In this document: piece by piece, positions 29,543 through 38,149 of the stretch
Numbering within the stretch: the first letter of the stretch is position 1
Layout: each line of letters starts with the position of its first letter
Source: CAVRRZ01 sp963723745
GTDB taxonomy: Bacteria; Actinomycetota; Actinomycetes; Mycobacteriales; Geodermatophilaceae
NCBI GenBank assembly: GCA_963723745.1
Contig: CAVRRZ010000002.1
Location: forward strand, 141,120 to 205,119
Length of the DNA: 64,000 nt
Direction: 5' to 3'
Notes under the pieces: model-generated
Told to the model about the DNA's origin: nothing
Database searches by the model: none
The model's input: the letters and a program-made list of their open reading frames with translations, nothing else
Translations under genes and position numbers: made by a program

Positions 29543-30091
29543 TTAGGTCGAGGGACGGACGGAATCGCCGATCTCGATCCGGCCCGGCACGCGCACCTCC
29601 GCGTAGACGCCCAGGCAGTGCTTCGGCGTCCGGGTGACCGTGAGCACGGCCGAACCGACCACGAGGGTCCGGCCGACCCAGCGCCGCTCGTCGTCCTCGG
29701 TGTCGAGCAGCAGGTTGGCGCGGGGGTCGTCCGGGGAGCAGCCCTCGGGCACGTCGCCGCGCGAGGCGCGCTCGACGGCGCCCCGGCTGACCAGGTGCAC
29801 CGGCGCGACGCCGGCGTCGTCGGCAGGGGCCAGCCGGTACCCCTCCCCCAGGGCCGCGCGGACGGCGGCGGCGTCAGCGTCCGGATCACCGGAGGCGGCC
29901 ACCTCGGCCAGCCGCGGGGCGTGCCTGCCGCGGACGGCGGCGCCGTCGGGACCGACCACCTGCCAGATGCGGTCGCCGGCGACTCCTCCGGACGCGATGT
30001 CGCAGCCCGCGACGGACCGGCCCGCGGCGGAGCGGACGGGGAAGACGGTGATCGCCACGACCGTTCCCAGCACCTCGTCCACCCGCTCCAC
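29543..30091 (-). CDS. MOSC domain protein
   Basis: 182 residues of the MOSC fold, the C-terminal domain of molybdenum cofactor sulfurases. It has the conserved GGVAGDRIWQV region, RANLLLDTED and a Cys in PKHCLGVYAEV. It probably handles sulfur or Moco-dependent N-hydroxylated substrates; the N-terminal beta-barrel partner domain is minimal. GTG 30091 is used. Only 5 bp separate it from the HNH gene upstream. Confidence 0.85.
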   Translation of the reverse strand: MERVDEVLGTVVAITVFPVRSAAGRSVAGCDIASGGVAGDRIWQVVGPDGAAVRGRHAPRLAEVAASGDPDADAAAVRAALGEGYRLAPADDAGVAPVHLVSRGAVERASRGDVPEGCSPDDPRANLLLDTEDDERRWVGRTLVVGSAVLTVTRTPKHCLGVYAEVRVPGRIEIGDSVRPST

Positions 30092-30096
30092 GCTAG

Positions 30097-30480
30097 TCAG
30101 GCCGCCGAGGCCCGCCGCAGCCTGCGCAGCTGACCGTCGAGGTAGGGCCGGGCGCGCCGCCGGCCACCGCGCGCGCGGATGGCCTCCTCGAGCGCGGCGA
30201 GGCTGCGGGCCAGCCGGTCACCGTCGGGCCGCCAGCCTCGCCGCCGGCACTCCGCAAGCCACTCGACCGGACCGCGGTGACCGCGGTCGGCGTTGCACCG
30301 CCGACAGGCGGCCACCTCGTTCTCCAGCCACGACGGGCCGCCCTTGACCCGCGGGACGACGTGCTCGGTGGTGGGCGCGATCAGGGGGCCGAACGTGCGG
30401 CCGCACCAGATGCACGTGCGGCCGTCGCGGTCGAGGACGGCGGCCAGCCGCTCGGCGCGGTCGGGGTCCCGGGACGACAT
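30097..30480 (-). CDS. HNH endonuclease family protein
   Basis: 127 residues. A complete HNH/McrA-like domain: zinc pair CIWCGRTF, catalytic TEHVVPRVKGGPSW, then ENEVAACRRCNADRG. The C-terminus is helical and basic (RRRARPYLDGQLRRLRR). Small HNH proteins of this kind are common in actinobacteria and usually have no known target. ATG 30480. It is the first gene after a 238-bp non-coding stretch. Confidence 0.88.
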   Translation of the reverse strand: MSSRDPDRAERLAAVLDRDGRTCIWCGRTFGPLIAPTTEHVVPRVKGGPSWLENEVAACRRCNADRGHRGPVEWLAECRRRGWRPDGDRLARSLAALEEAIRARGGRRRARPYLDGQLRRLRRASAA

Positions 30481-30601
30481 CGCCGTCCATGGTCCCCGAC
30501 CGCGACGGCTGCCGCGCGCGTCAAGCGATGGTGAGGACGGCAGATGAGGGTGACGGATGGGGCCGGCCCCATGTTGAACCCCTGGCCGGCTCGCCGCGAT
30601 G

Positions 30602-30645
30602 CGGATACCTGCGGTTGTCCGCGCATGGCTAACGGCAGATATCCG
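30602..30645. repeat. Stem-loop in the intergenic region upstream of the HNH gene
   Basis: CGGATACCTGC (30602-30612) pairs with GCAGATATCCG (30635-30645); the only mismatch becomes a G-U pair in minus-strand RNA, the sense of both flanking genes. A perfect 12-bp palindrome GGGGCCGGCCCC lies nearby at 30559-30570. The non-coding stretch 30481-30718 holds nothing else I can support. Confidence 0.6.
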
Positions 30646-30718
30646 TATGAGGGCGCACATCCTCTGGGCGAGTCCGCACGGGCAGTCGGCCCGATGCGAT
30701 CACCCTCAGCAGCCGAAC

Positions 30719-31177
30719 TCAGCCGGTGGCGAACGCGGTGATCGTGTAGCAGGACTCGTCGTCGATGGCCATCTCCAGGTGGTCGACCCGCACCTCGGTC
30801 GGGTGTCCGTCGGCCGGATCGGTCTCGAGCACGACCTCGCCGGCCTCCGGGTCGCCCTCGGTCTGCCGCACCTCGTCGAGCATCTCGCCGAGCGTGGGGA
30901 TCGACGGCAGCTGCTCCACCGGTACCGCGGTCCACCTGCCGGTGTGGTCGCGGCGCGACGCCTCGACGACCGCACCGCCGCGCACCACGACGTCGTACTC
31001 GCCGAGGAAGTTGCGTTCGCCGCACTCCGAGAGCACCGAGAACGAGTAGTCGGCCGGCTCCTCCCACGACGCGGCAGCGGCCGACGTGGGGGCGGGCGTC
31101 GCGGTGCCGCCGGCCGACGCGCACGCGGCCAGGCAGCCGGCGAGCGCCGCCAGCGCGACGGCACGTCTGCTGGTCAT
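30719..31177 (-). CDS. DUF6174-type secreted lipoprotein
   Basis: 152 residues. Signal peptide with lipobox LAAC (Cys about 19), a short Ala/Thr linker, then a globular domain with YSFSVLSECGERNFLGEYDV, a paired Cys in DDESCYTITAF, and VEQLPSIPTLGEMLDEV. The two Cys are likely disulfide-bonded outside the membrane. Resembles the DUF6174 family of unknown function. Confidence 0.7.
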   Translation of the reverse strand: MTSRRAVALAALAGCLAACASAGGTATPAPTSAAAASWEEPADYSFSVLSECGERNFLGEYDVVVRGGAVVEASRRDHTGRWTAVPVEQLPSIPTLGEMLDEVRQTEGDPEAGEVVLETDPADGHPTEVRVDHLEMAIDDESCYTITAFATG

Positions 31178-31327
31178 GGGCCCGTCCCCGTTGTCGGCCT
31201 GTCCGGTCGTGTCGGCAACGCTGTCCGGAACCGACCGGTTCCCGCCCGGCCGGCCGATCGATGAGTTCCGGGGCCTCTGCAGGTCTCAGCCGACAGGACG
31301 ACGACGCGCACGAGCCAGAGGAGACGC

Positions 31328-31885
31328 ATGGCCAAGCTGATCTACTCGATGATCACCTCGCTCGACGGATACGCCGAGGCGGCCGAGGGCGACCTCGGCA
31401 CCGGGGCCGAGGACCCGGAGGTGCACACCTTCATCGGCGACGTCTTCCGCTCGGTCGGCACGTACCTCTACGGCCGACGCATGTACGAGACGATGGTCTT
31501 CTGGGAGACCGCGCACACCGAGCCGGACGCACCGCCGCACATCGTGCAGTACGCACGCGACTGGCAGGCGGCCGAGAAGATCGTCTACTCCACGACGCTG
31601 GAGTCGGTGTCGAGCGCGAGGACCAGGATCGAGCGGACCTTCGACCCGGACGCGATCGGCAGGCTCAAGGCGGAGTCGGATGCCGACCTGACCGTCGACG
31701 GCCCGAACCTGGCGGCCCAGGCGATCGCGGCCGGCCTGGTGGACGAGTACCACCTGTTCATCACCACCAGCGTGGTCGGCGGCGGCAAGCGGTTCTTCCC
31801 GGACGGCGTGCGCCTCGATCTCGACCTGCTCGAGCAGCGCGCCTTCGGCAGCGGACTGATCTACGCGCGCTACCGGACCCGCTGA
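31328..31885 (+). CDS. Dihydrofolate reductase-family / RibD C-terminal-like protein
   Basis: 185 residues, intact. MAKLIYSMITSLDGYAE, FRSVGTYLYGRRMYETM, ADLTVDGPNLAAQAIAAGLVDEYHLF and GGGKRFFPDGV are the blocks of the RibD_C/DHFR-like YwjB/YyaP group. These are probably NADPH-dependent reductases of unknown substrate rather than true folate enzymes. ATG 31328 has GAGGAG 4 nt upstream. It converges with tRNA-Val across a strong hairpin. Confidence 0.9.
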   Translation: MAKLIYSMITSLDGYAEAAEGDLGTGAEDPEVHTFIGDVFRSVGTYLYGRRMYETMVFWETAHTEPDAPPHIVQYARDWQAAEKIVYSTTLESVSSARTRIERTFDPDAIGRLKAESDADLTVDGPNLAAQAIAAGLVDEYHLFITTSVVGGGKRFFPDGVRLDLDLLEQRAFGSGLIYARYRTR

Positions 31886-31913
31886 GCGGCAGCGGTCGGC
31901 CCCTGACACGACG

Positions 31914-31953
31914 CCGGGCCAGGCTCCCCCATCTCTGGGTTCGCCTGGCCCGG
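31914..31953. terminator. Hairpin between the DHFR-family gene and tRNA-Val(CAC)
   Basis: CCGGGCCAGGC (31914-31924) pairs perfectly with GCCTGGCCCGG (31943-31953). It lies downstream of both converging transcripts, so it probably stops both. No T-run is present, as often in high-GC actinobacteria. Confidence 0.7.
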
Positions 31954-31962
31954 TGCCTGCGG

Positions 31963-32034
31963 TGGGCGATACTGGGTTCGAACCAGTGACCTCTTCGGTG
32001 TGAACGAAGCGCGCTACCACTGCGCCAATCGCCC
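31963..32034 (-). tRNA. tRNA-Val(CAC)
   Basis: A 72-nt cloverleaf: acceptor GGGCGAT/ATCGCCC with discriminator A, T-loop TTCGAAC, and anticodon loop TTCACAC giving CAC. CCA is not fully encoded. Its body is nearly identical to tRNA-Val(GAC) at 34987. Confidence 0.95.
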
Positions 32035-32060
32035 GTGCGGCACCGAGTGTAGCGGGGGGC

Positions 32061-32534
32061 TCAGCGCCAGAGGGGCACCCACCCCGGCACCCAGCCGGGC
32101 ACGCCCGTCATGTGCAGCGTGACCACCAGCACCCCGTAGACGAAGGCCGCCGTCGCCGCGGCGAGGAGCAGCCGCACCCAGAGCGGCCGGGACGTGACCC
32201 AGTCGGTCCAGCGCTTGACGTGCCGCTTGGTGAAGTGGAGCAGGCGCTCGGCCCAGGTGAACTCGGTCGCGAGGACGAACAGGCCGGCGATGACCGTCAG
32301 CCAGCCGGGTCCGGGCAGCGGGATGGTGACAAGTCCGACGGCCACGATCAGCCCGCCGACGACGCCGACCCCGACCCGGTAGCTGTGGTTGACCGACCGC
32401 CGGGACGCCAGGCGCCGTCGCCAGTTGGTGTCGGCCACCCGCTCGCGCAGGCTGTGGATGTCGTCCTCGGCGTAGCGGGCCAGCCGCTCGTCGCGGGTCT
32501 CGCCCTCCGGTCGGCGCTCGGGAGCCGTCGCCAC
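32061..32534 (-). CDS. PGPGW-type (TIGR02611-like) transmembrane protein
   Basis: 157 residues. An acidic/basic N-terminal cytoplasmic part (about 1-50) is followed by helices around the hallmark PLPGPGWLTVIAGLFVLATEF, then RPLWVRLLLAAATAAFVYG and a Trp/Pro-rich tail. Function unknown; the family is widespread in actinobacteria. GTG 32534 begins just after the anti-sigma stop; an upstream CTG in frame is possible but unsupported. Likely co-transcribed with sigma/anti-sigma. Confidence 0.75.
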   Translation of the reverse strand: MATAPERRPEGETRDERLARYAEDDIHSLRERVADTNWRRRLASRRSVNHSYRVGVGVVGGLIVAVGLVTIPLPGPGWLTVIAGLFVLATEFTWAERLLHFTKRHVKRWTDWVTSRPLWVRLLLAAATAAFVYGVLVVTLHMTGVPGWVPGWVPLWR

Positions 32535-32545
32535 GTCCTGTTCGC

Positions 32546-33403
32546 TCAGCTCGTCACCTGCCCGCTCGCCAGGACCGCCGACGGACTCGCCGGGGGCTGT
32601 CGACCGGGCTCGAGGCTGACGGCGTACTGCGCGAACGGTCCCACCCCGGTCGGCCCGGAGCCTACGGCCTGGACGTCGGTTCCGGAACGCTCCACGTCGA
32701 AGGCCCCCAGCGCCACCGGCCCCTCGTCCCCCACACCCCACAGGACGTAGATCTGGTCGCTGTCGTCGTTGACCGCGAGGCCCTGGCTCACCACCTGCAG
32801 CTCCCCGTCGTGGGTGACCAGGGTGGCCATCGGCTCCCCGTCCTCGTCGGTCATGCGCGTCATCACCTGCGCGCCGGGCTGCAGCACCTCCTCGAGGACC
32901 GCGCTCTGCTCCGCTGCGGCGCGCAGCGCCTCGTCCCGCGCGGAGGTGAGGACGACGTTCCAGATCCCCAGTCCGACGACGGCCGCGACGCCGGCGGCGG
33001 CGAGCGCGACGGCCGCCACCCGTCCGCGGCTCGGCGACCGGCCGGGCCGGGTGCCGGCCCCGACGGGACGGGCACCCGAGGCGGTCCGCGCGGGGGCCCG
33101 ATCGGCGGGAGGCACGGGGCCGTCCACCGTCGGAGCTGCCGTCGCACGCTGGATCTGCTCGGTCCCCTCGACGGCCGCCCGGAGCCGCCCGCGCAGGCCC
33201 TCGGAGGGCTCGACGACCGGCAGGTCGGTGGCCATCGCGGCCATCACCTCGTGCGTCTCGGCGACCGTGCGCGCGCAGCGCGAGCAGTCGGGCAGGTGGG
33301 TGACGAACGCCGCCTCCTCCTCCGGTTCGAGGGAGTGCAGCGCGTACCCGACGGCGAGGGCGTCGAACGACTCGTGCTCAGCGGGGCGCGGGTTGCCACT
33401 CAC
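32546..33403 (-). CDS. Anti-sigma factor, RskA-like
   Basis: 285 residues. The N-terminal anti-sigma domain has a zinc-finger-like HLPDCSRCARTVAE motif. One membrane helix (VAAVALAAAGVAAVVGLGIW, about 145-165) leads to an extracytoplasmic RskA C-terminal domain (LVTHDGELQVVSQGLAVN; YVLWGVGDEGPVALG). It holds the cognate ECF sigma factor at the membrane. GTG 33403 overlaps the sigma stop (GTGA), the standard sigma/anti-sigma coupling. Confidence 0.92.
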   Translation of the reverse strand: MSGNPRPAEHESFDALAVGYALHSLEPEEEAAFVTHLPDCSRCARTVAETHEVMAAMATDLPVVEPSEGLRGRLRAAVEGTEQIQRATAAPTVDGPVPPADRAPARTASGARPVGAGTRPGRSPSRGRVAAVALAAAGVAAVVGLGIWNVVLTSARDEALRAAAEQSAVLEEVLQPGAQVMTRMTDEDGEPMATLVTHDGELQVVSQGLAVNDDSDQIYVLWGVGDEGPVALGAFDVERSGTDVQAVGSGPTGVGPFAQYAVSLEPGRQPPASPSAVLASGQVTS

Positions 33404-34032
33404 GGTGCAGCCCCTTCCCCACCCGACGTGCCCCCGGCACCCGGCCCGCCGACCAGCCCCTGCCGCAGCCGGCGCATCCCGGCGAGCATGCGGGTCTTCA
33501 CCGTGCCCAGCGGCGCACCGGTCAGCGCTGCCACCTCCCGCTGTGTGTAGCCGCCGTAGTAGGCCAGCGTCAACGCCTCGCGCTGGGCGTCGGGCAGCTC
33601 GCCCAGCGCGCTGCGAACCTGCGCGGCGACCACCCGGGACTCGGCTTCCTCGGCCACGTCCCGGGTCGCCGTCGGCGCCTGCAGGACGAGGTCGTCCCCG
33701 GCGATCGTCTGCCGCCGCCGCTGCGACTCCTCGCGCCGGACGGCGTCGACCGCCTTGTGGTGCACCATCGCCATGAGCCACGACGAGAAGCTGCCCCGCT
33801 CCCCGTCGAATGCGGAGGGGTCACGCCAGACGCTGAGGAACACGTCCTGCAGCACGTCCTCGGCCAGCGTGTCGTCGCCGAGGATGCGGCGGGCCAGGGA
33901 GAACGCGGGCCGACGGAAGCGCTCGTAGAGATCGTCGACGGCGTCGCGCTCACCGGCTGCGATTCGGCGGAGCAGGTCGGCGTCTCGGGCGCCGTGCTCC
34001 GGTGGCCTGGCCGGTCGGGTCACGGCGCCCAT
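33400..34032 (-). CDS. ECF RNA polymerase sigma factor (SigK-like)
   Basis: 210 residues. Region 2: DDLYERFRRPAFSLARRILG and AEDVLQDVFLSVW; region 4: LGELPDAQREALTLAYYGGYTQREVAALTG and LGTVKTRMLAGMRRL. Pairing with an RskA-type anti-sigma suggests the SigK/SigL-like ECF19-type group. The signal and regulon cannot be read. ATG 34032 has only a weak ribosome site; GTG 34023 is an alternative. Confidence 0.9.
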   Translation of the reverse strand: MGAVTRPARPPEHGARDADLLRRIAAGERDAVDDLYERFRRPAFSLARRILGDDTLAEDVLQDVFLSVWRDPSAFDGERGSFSSWLMAMVHHKAVDAVRREESQRRRQTIAGDDLVLQAPTATRDVAEEAESRVVAAQVRSALGELPDAQREALTLAYYGGYTQREVAALTGAPLGTVKTRMLAGMRRLRQGLVGGPGAGGTSGGEGAAP

Positions 34033-34195
34033 CGTCACACGGGGTGTTCGTCCGCGACAGCGCGTCCGGTTCGAGGGACCCCTCTTCATCGGCAGTGCCG
34101 ACGGCGCGGATGGGGCGCACGGGGCCCGTGGGACTGATGAAGTGAACCGATGCCGAGAACGCGTCACCTTTCCGGCTCCCGTTCGTTGCCCTGGC

Positions 34196-34654
34196 ATGGC
34201 GAGCCGATGGACCTCCGGGCACTCTTCCCCCGTCACGCTGCACCTGGTCGGCCCGACCTCCTGGACAGAGGTGCCGGCGCTGCTCTGCTACGACGCCCGT
34301 GACCCCTTCGCGGTCCGGATCGCCTTCGGCGACCTGGTCGAGGGAGAGGTCGATCCCGACAGCGGGATCACCTGGCTGCTGAGCCGGGAGCTGCTGCAGG
34401 CCGGGCTGGACCGCCCCGCGGGCGAGGGCGACGTGCGACTCTGGCCGGCCCGCGGTTCCTCAGACGTGGTGCACCTGCACCTGCGGGCGCCGTCCGGCGA
34501 GGCGCTGTTCGAGCTCTCCCGCGCCACCGTCGCCGCCTTCCTGCGGCAGACCGAGGCCCTGGTCCCGCTGGGTAGCGAGACCGCGCAGCTCGCCCTGGAC
34601 GACGAGCTGTCGCTGCTCCTCTCCAACGGCGGACCCGACACCCCGGGTCGCTGA
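34196..34654 (+). CDS. SsgA-like sporulation/cell-division regulator family protein
   Basis: About 152 residues. The SsgA-fold blocks are present: YDARDPFAVRIAFGDL, TWLLSRELLQAGLDRPAGEGDVRLWP, ALFELSRATVAAFLRQTEALVPLG and QLALDDELSLLL. SALPs guide septum placement and peptidoglycan synthesis in sporulating and related actinobacteria. ATG 34196 is chosen; GTG 34142 is also in frame and neither has a clear ribosome site. Divergent from the ECF sigma gene. Confidence 0.85.
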   Translation: MASRWTSGHSSPVTLHLVGPTSWTEVPALLCYDARDPFAVRIAFGDLVEGEVDPDSGITWLLSRELLQAGLDRPAGEGDVRLWPARGSSDVVHLHLRAPSGEALFELSRATVAAFLRQTEALVPLGSETAQLALDDELSLLLSNGGPDTPGR

Positions 34655-34709
34655 CCAGCACCGATGTCGAGCAACGGGGGCCCTGAGGATCCGTCGAGCA
34701 CCCCCCTGG

Positions 34710-34738
34710 TTGGAGCCCTCTCCGACGTCGGTTAGAGT
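34710..34738 (+). promoter_or_regulatory. Promoter of the tRNA Gly-Cys-Val cluster
   Basis: -35 TTGGAG (34710-34715) and -10 TAGAGT (34733-34738) with a 17-nt spacer lie 12 nt before tRNA-Gly. This is a good match to the vegetative sigma consensus and is placed as expected for a stable-RNA promoter. Confidence 0.65.
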
Positions 34739-34750
34739 TCTGATCGCAAC

Positions 34751-34823
34751 GCGGACGTGGCTCAGTTGGTAGAGCATCACCTTGCCAAGGTGAGGGTCGC
34801 GGGTTCGAATCCCGTCGTCCGCT
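34751..34823 (+). tRNA. tRNA-Gly(GCC)
   Basis: A 73-nt cloverleaf: acceptor GCGGACG/CGTCCGC, anticodon loop TTGCCAA (GCC), T-loop TTCGAAT. First of three tRNAs in a Gly-Cys-Val cluster. Confidence 0.96.
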
Positions 34824-34863
34824 CGGAACTCGGGCGCCGGTCGGCTGACCGGCGCCCGTGTGC

Positions 34864-34934
34864 GGTGGAGTGGCCGAGAGGCGAGGCAACGGCCTGCAAA
34901 GCCGTCTACACGGGTTCAAATCCCGTCTCCACCT
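34864..34934 (+). tRNA. tRNA-Cys(GCA)
   Basis: A 71-nt cloverleaf: acceptor GGTGGAG/CTCCACC with discriminator T, anticodon loop CTGCAAA (GCA), T-loop TTCAAAT. Confidence 0.96.
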
Positions 34935-34986
34935 CGTTCCTCCTCCGGAGCGGGTGTGGAGAGGGGGCCGGCCGTCGGGCCGGAAG

Positions 34987-35058
34987 GGGCGATTGGCGCA
35001 GCGGTAGCGCGCTTCCCTGACACGGAAGAGGTCACTGGTTCGATCCCAGTATCGCCCA
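34987..35058 (+). tRNA. tRNA-Val(GAC)
   Basis: A 72-nt cloverleaf: acceptor GGGCGAT/ATCGCCC, anticodon loop CTGACAC (GAC), T-loop TTCGATC. It differs from tRNA-Val(CAC) mainly in the anticodon arm. Confidence 0.96.
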
Positions 35059-35063
35059 CCACC

Positions 35064-35096
35064 ACGAAGGCCCAGGTCATCGACCTGGGCCTTCGT
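35064..35096 (+). terminator. Terminator of the tRNA cluster
   Basis: A perfect 15-bp stem, ACGAAGGCCCAGGTC (35064-35078) with GACCTGGGCCTTCGT (35082-35096), and a 3-nt loop, 5 nt after the last tRNA. Confidence 0.85.
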
Positions 35097-35121
35097 CGTA
35101 TCTCCGCCCTAGCATCGCGGG

Positions 35122-38097
35122 ATGCAGGCACGGGTCGACGTCCGGGTCCTCGGCGACGTCGGGCTGACGCTGGACGGTGCCGAGGTGGCGTTGCCCACCG
35201 GCAAGCAGTTGGCGCTGCTCGCGATGCTGGCGTTGCAGGTCGGCCGGCCGGTGCCGGCTGATCGTCTGCTGATGGGGCTGTGGGGTCCCGACGCGCCGCC
35301 GGAAGTCGTGAAGACGCTCCAGGTGCACGTGTCGACGCTGCGCAAACGCCTGCGGGGCTGCGGCGTCGACGTCCTCTTCTCCCCGTCGGGCTACCGGTTG
35401 GACGTGGCCGCCGACCGCGTCGACGTGGGCCGGTTCGAGGCGCTGGCGGATCAGGGCCTGCAGGCGGCCGCCGAGGGCCGGCCGGAGGACGCCCGTCCGC
35501 TTCTGGACGAGGCGTTGCGGCAGTGGTCCGGCGAGCCCTTGTCCAACGTGCTCGACGCCCCGTTCGCCCCGGACGAGGCCGAGGCGCTCCAGCAGCGCCG
35601 GCTCGCGGTGGCGACGGCGAAGGTCGACGCCGACCTGGCCCTCGGGCTGGGCTCGACGGTGGTCGAGGAGGTGCGTGGGCTGGCCGAGGCCGCCCCGTAC
35701 GACGAGCGGATCTGCGGGCAGCTCATGATCGCGCTCTACCGGGCCGGCGACCAGGCGCAAGCGCTGGCCGAGCTGCGCCGGTTCCGCGCGCGGCTGGACG
35801 ACGACCTCGGACTTCTGCCCGGACCCGAGCTGGCGGCGCTGGAACGGCGCATCCTGGAGCACGACGACGAGCTCCTGGTACCGGTCGGCATGCGGCAGGT
35901 GCGCCGCGACAACCTCCCGGTGGACGTCGCGACCTTCGTCGGGCGCCGGCGGGAGCTGGACGACGTCAGGCGGGCCGTCGAGCTCTCGCGGTTGACCACC
36001 GTGACCGGGGCCGGCGGCGCGGGCAAGACGCGCCTGGCGGTCCGGGCGGCGCACTCGTTCCTCGACGACCAGGCCCAAGGGGTGTGGCTGGTCGAGCTCG
36101 CGGGCCTGACCGACCCGGCGTTGCTGCCCGGCACCGTCGCGGCGGCGATGAACCTGTCGGCCGGCACCGTGGACGAGCTGGTCGAGGCCCTCGGCGACCG
36201 CCGAGCGCTGGTCGTCGTGGACAACTGCGAGCACCTGGTGGACGCGGTCGCCGACCTCGCGCTGACCCTGCTGCGCCGCTGCCCGAACCTGCGGGCGCTC
36301 GCGACGAGCCGGGAGCCGTTGGCCGTCGAGGGTGAGCGCGTCTACCGGATCCCGCCGCTGGACCTGCCCCGCGGGACGTCCCCGGAGGAGCTCGCCGGCA
36401 GCGACGCGGTGCAGCTCTTCGTCGAGCGCGCCGGCCTGCAGGTGCCCGGATTCGTCCTCGACGCCGCCACCGCACCGCACGTGGCGCGGATCTGCGAACG
36501 GCTCGACGGTCTGCCGCTGGCCATCGAGCTCGCCGCAGCGCGCCTGTCCAGCCTGCCCTTGGACGCCATCTCCCGGATGCTCGGGGAGCGGTTGTCGCTG
36601 CTGGCCGGGAGGCACCGCCGAACTGTCACCCGCCAGCAGACCATCCACGCGCTGGTCGACTGGTCCTACGCCCTCCTGCGCCAGGACGCCCAGGAGATGC
36701 TGCAAGAGCTGTCGGTCTTCGCAGGCGGGTTCACCCTCGAGGCGGTCGTGTCCGTCGCCGGCGCCGACTCCGTGGACCTGGTGACCGAGCTGGTGGACAA
36801 GAGCCTGGTCGAGGTCGCCGACCCGCGCACCGGTCGCTTCCGGATGCTCGAGACCATCCGCCAGTTCGCCGCCGAGCGCCTGGCCGAGCGGGGGCCGGAG
36901 TACGTCCGGGCGGTCCGTGACGCGCACGCCGTCTTCTTCCGACAACTGGCGGCCACCTCCGCGCCGGTGCTGGAGGACGGCGGGCGCGACCAGGCCGGCT
37001 GCCTGGACCGGCTCGCCGTGGAGCACGACAACCTCCGGGCCGCCGCAGCTACCCTCCTCGATCACGGTCGCCTGTCCGACGGGCTGGGCTTCGTCGCCTC
37101 CCTCCGCGATTTCTGGGACATCCGCGGCCACTTCCGCGAGGGCGCGGACATGACGCAGACCTTCCTCGACGCCGCCGGCGCCGACGCCGCGCTCGATCCG
37201 CACGACCACGGGGTCGCTCTGTGCGTCGCGGCGGACATGTACGACAGCGTGGGCGAACTCGACCGCTCGCTGGAGTGCGCGCGGCGGGCCGCGGAACTCG
37301 GCCGGGCGACCGGTGACCTCACCGTCGAGGTCCATGCCCTGAACGCGGCGGCGAACGTCCACGTGAAGCGAGACGAAGCGAGACCGGTCCTCGAGCAGTT
37401 CCGCCTGCTCCGGCAGCGGCCCGACTTCGGATCCGTCTCGTCCTTCCTCAAGCGGCGGACGTCCTTCACCGAGACCTACGCCGCACTGGCCTGCGAGGAG
37501 TGGAAGCTGGCCGCCGACATCCTCGGCCGGTCCATCGCCGAAGCGGCCGCGGACGGGAACGACAGGCACCGGGCGCTGGCGCTGTCCAACCTGTCCGTCG
37601 TCGACATGGGCACGGGAGACCTCGCCGCCGCCTCGGCACACCTGCAGGAAGCGCTCGAGCTGAGCGCCCCCTTGCGCGACCCGGTGGCGACCGCCTACAT
37701 CAAGGTGAACCTGGGCCTGGTGGCACTGCTCGACGGGGATGTCCCGACCGCGCTCACCCGCTACCGCGAGGCGCTGCTCCTCAACCGGGCACACGCGGAG
37801 AAGGTCGTCGTCCACTGCGCGCTGCTCGGCGTGGCCGTCTGCGCCCCGCAGGGCACCGCCGTCGTCCCGGCGGCCACGCTGCACGGCGTGATCGACCGCT
37901 ACGTGGATGAGCAACCGGGCGCCTTCGACCCACAGGAACTCAAGCTCCGGGACGAGGACCTCGCGCGCCGGCGGCGCGACGGCGGCCCGCAGTTCGACCG
38001 GGCCCGCGAGCGGGGTCGTTCCTTCGCCCTCTCCGACGCGGTGGATCTCGCCCTGTCGGTGAAGCTCGCCGGGACGCCCGGCGCACGCCTCGACTGA
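35122..38097 (+). CDS. AfsR/SARP-type STAND transcriptional regulator (BTAD + NB-ARC + TPR-like)
   Basis: 991 residues, one intact frame. OmpR-like winged helix (about 5-95: VDVRVLGDVGLTLDGAEVAL; VKTLQVHVSTLRKRLRG), bacterial transcriptional activation domain (about 100-250), then an NB-ARC ATPase with Walker A GAGGAGKTRLA (residues 296-306) and Walker B ALVVVDNCEHL (about 363), the helical LVDWSYALLRQDAQEMLQEL region, and TPR-like repeats to the end. Such regulators switch on secondary metabolism or other local genes when ATP and a ligand or kinase signal are sensed. No biosynthetic cluster lies beside it. ATG 35122 follows the tRNA terminator directly. Confidence 0.92.
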   Translation: MQARVDVRVLGDVGLTLDGAEVALPTGKQLALLAMLALQVGRPVPADRLLMGLWGPDAPPEVVKTLQVHVSTLRKRLRGCGVDVLFSPSGYRLDVAADRVDVGRFEALADQGLQAAAEGRPEDARPLLDEALRQWSGEPLSNVLDAPFAPDEAEALQQRRLAVATAKVDADLALGLGSTVVEEVRGLAEAAPYDERICGQLMIALYRAGDQAQALAELRRFRARLDDDLGLLPGPELAALERRILEHDDELLVPVGMRQVRRDNLPVDVATFVGRRRELDDVRRAVELSRLTTVTGAGGAGKTRLAVRAAHSFLDDQAQGVWLVELAGLTDPALLPGTVAAAMNLSAGTVDELVEALGDRRALVVVDNCEHLVDAVADLALTLLRRCPNLRALATSREPLAVEGERVYRIPPLDLPRGTSPEELAGSDAVQLFVERAGLQVPGFVLDAATAPHVARICERLDGLPLAIELAAARLSSLPLDAISRMLGERLSLLAGRHRRTVTRQQTIHALVDWSYALLRQDAQEMLQELSVFAGGFTLEAVVSVAGADSVDLVTELVDKSLVEVADPRTGRFRMLETIRQFAAERLAERGPEYVRAVRDAHAVFFRQLAATSAPVLEDGGRDQAGCLDRLAVEHDNLRAAAATLLDHGRLSDGLGFVASLRDFWDIRGHFREGADMTQTFLDAAGADAALDPHDHGVALCVAADMYDSVGELDRSLECARRAAELGRATGDLTVEVHALNAAANVHVKRDEARPVLEQFRLLRQRPDFGSVSSFLKRRTSFTETYAALACEEWKLAADILGRSIAEAAADGNDRHRALALSNLSVVDMGTGDLAAASAHLQEALELSAPLRDPVATAYIKVNLGLVALLDGDVPTALTRYREALLLNRAHAEKVVVHCALLGVAVCAPQGTAVVPAATLHGVIDRYVDEQPGAFDPQELKLRDEDLARRRRDGGPQFDRARERGRSFALSDAVDLALSVKLAGTPGARLD

Positions 38098-38149
38098 GAC
38101 CGGGGCGGTCGGTCGGGTGGTGCGACGCGCGCGGGGCCGGAACGCGACG

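Noticed and set aside
32534..32741. Upstream extension of the PGPGW membrane protein
   Set aside because: It overlaps the intact anti-sigma gene out of frame and is low-complexity Gly/Arg sequence.
35077..37914. 945-codon open frame antisense to the AfsR-type gene
   Set aside because: Runs through tRNA-terminator DNA and shows no motif; an artefact of high GC.
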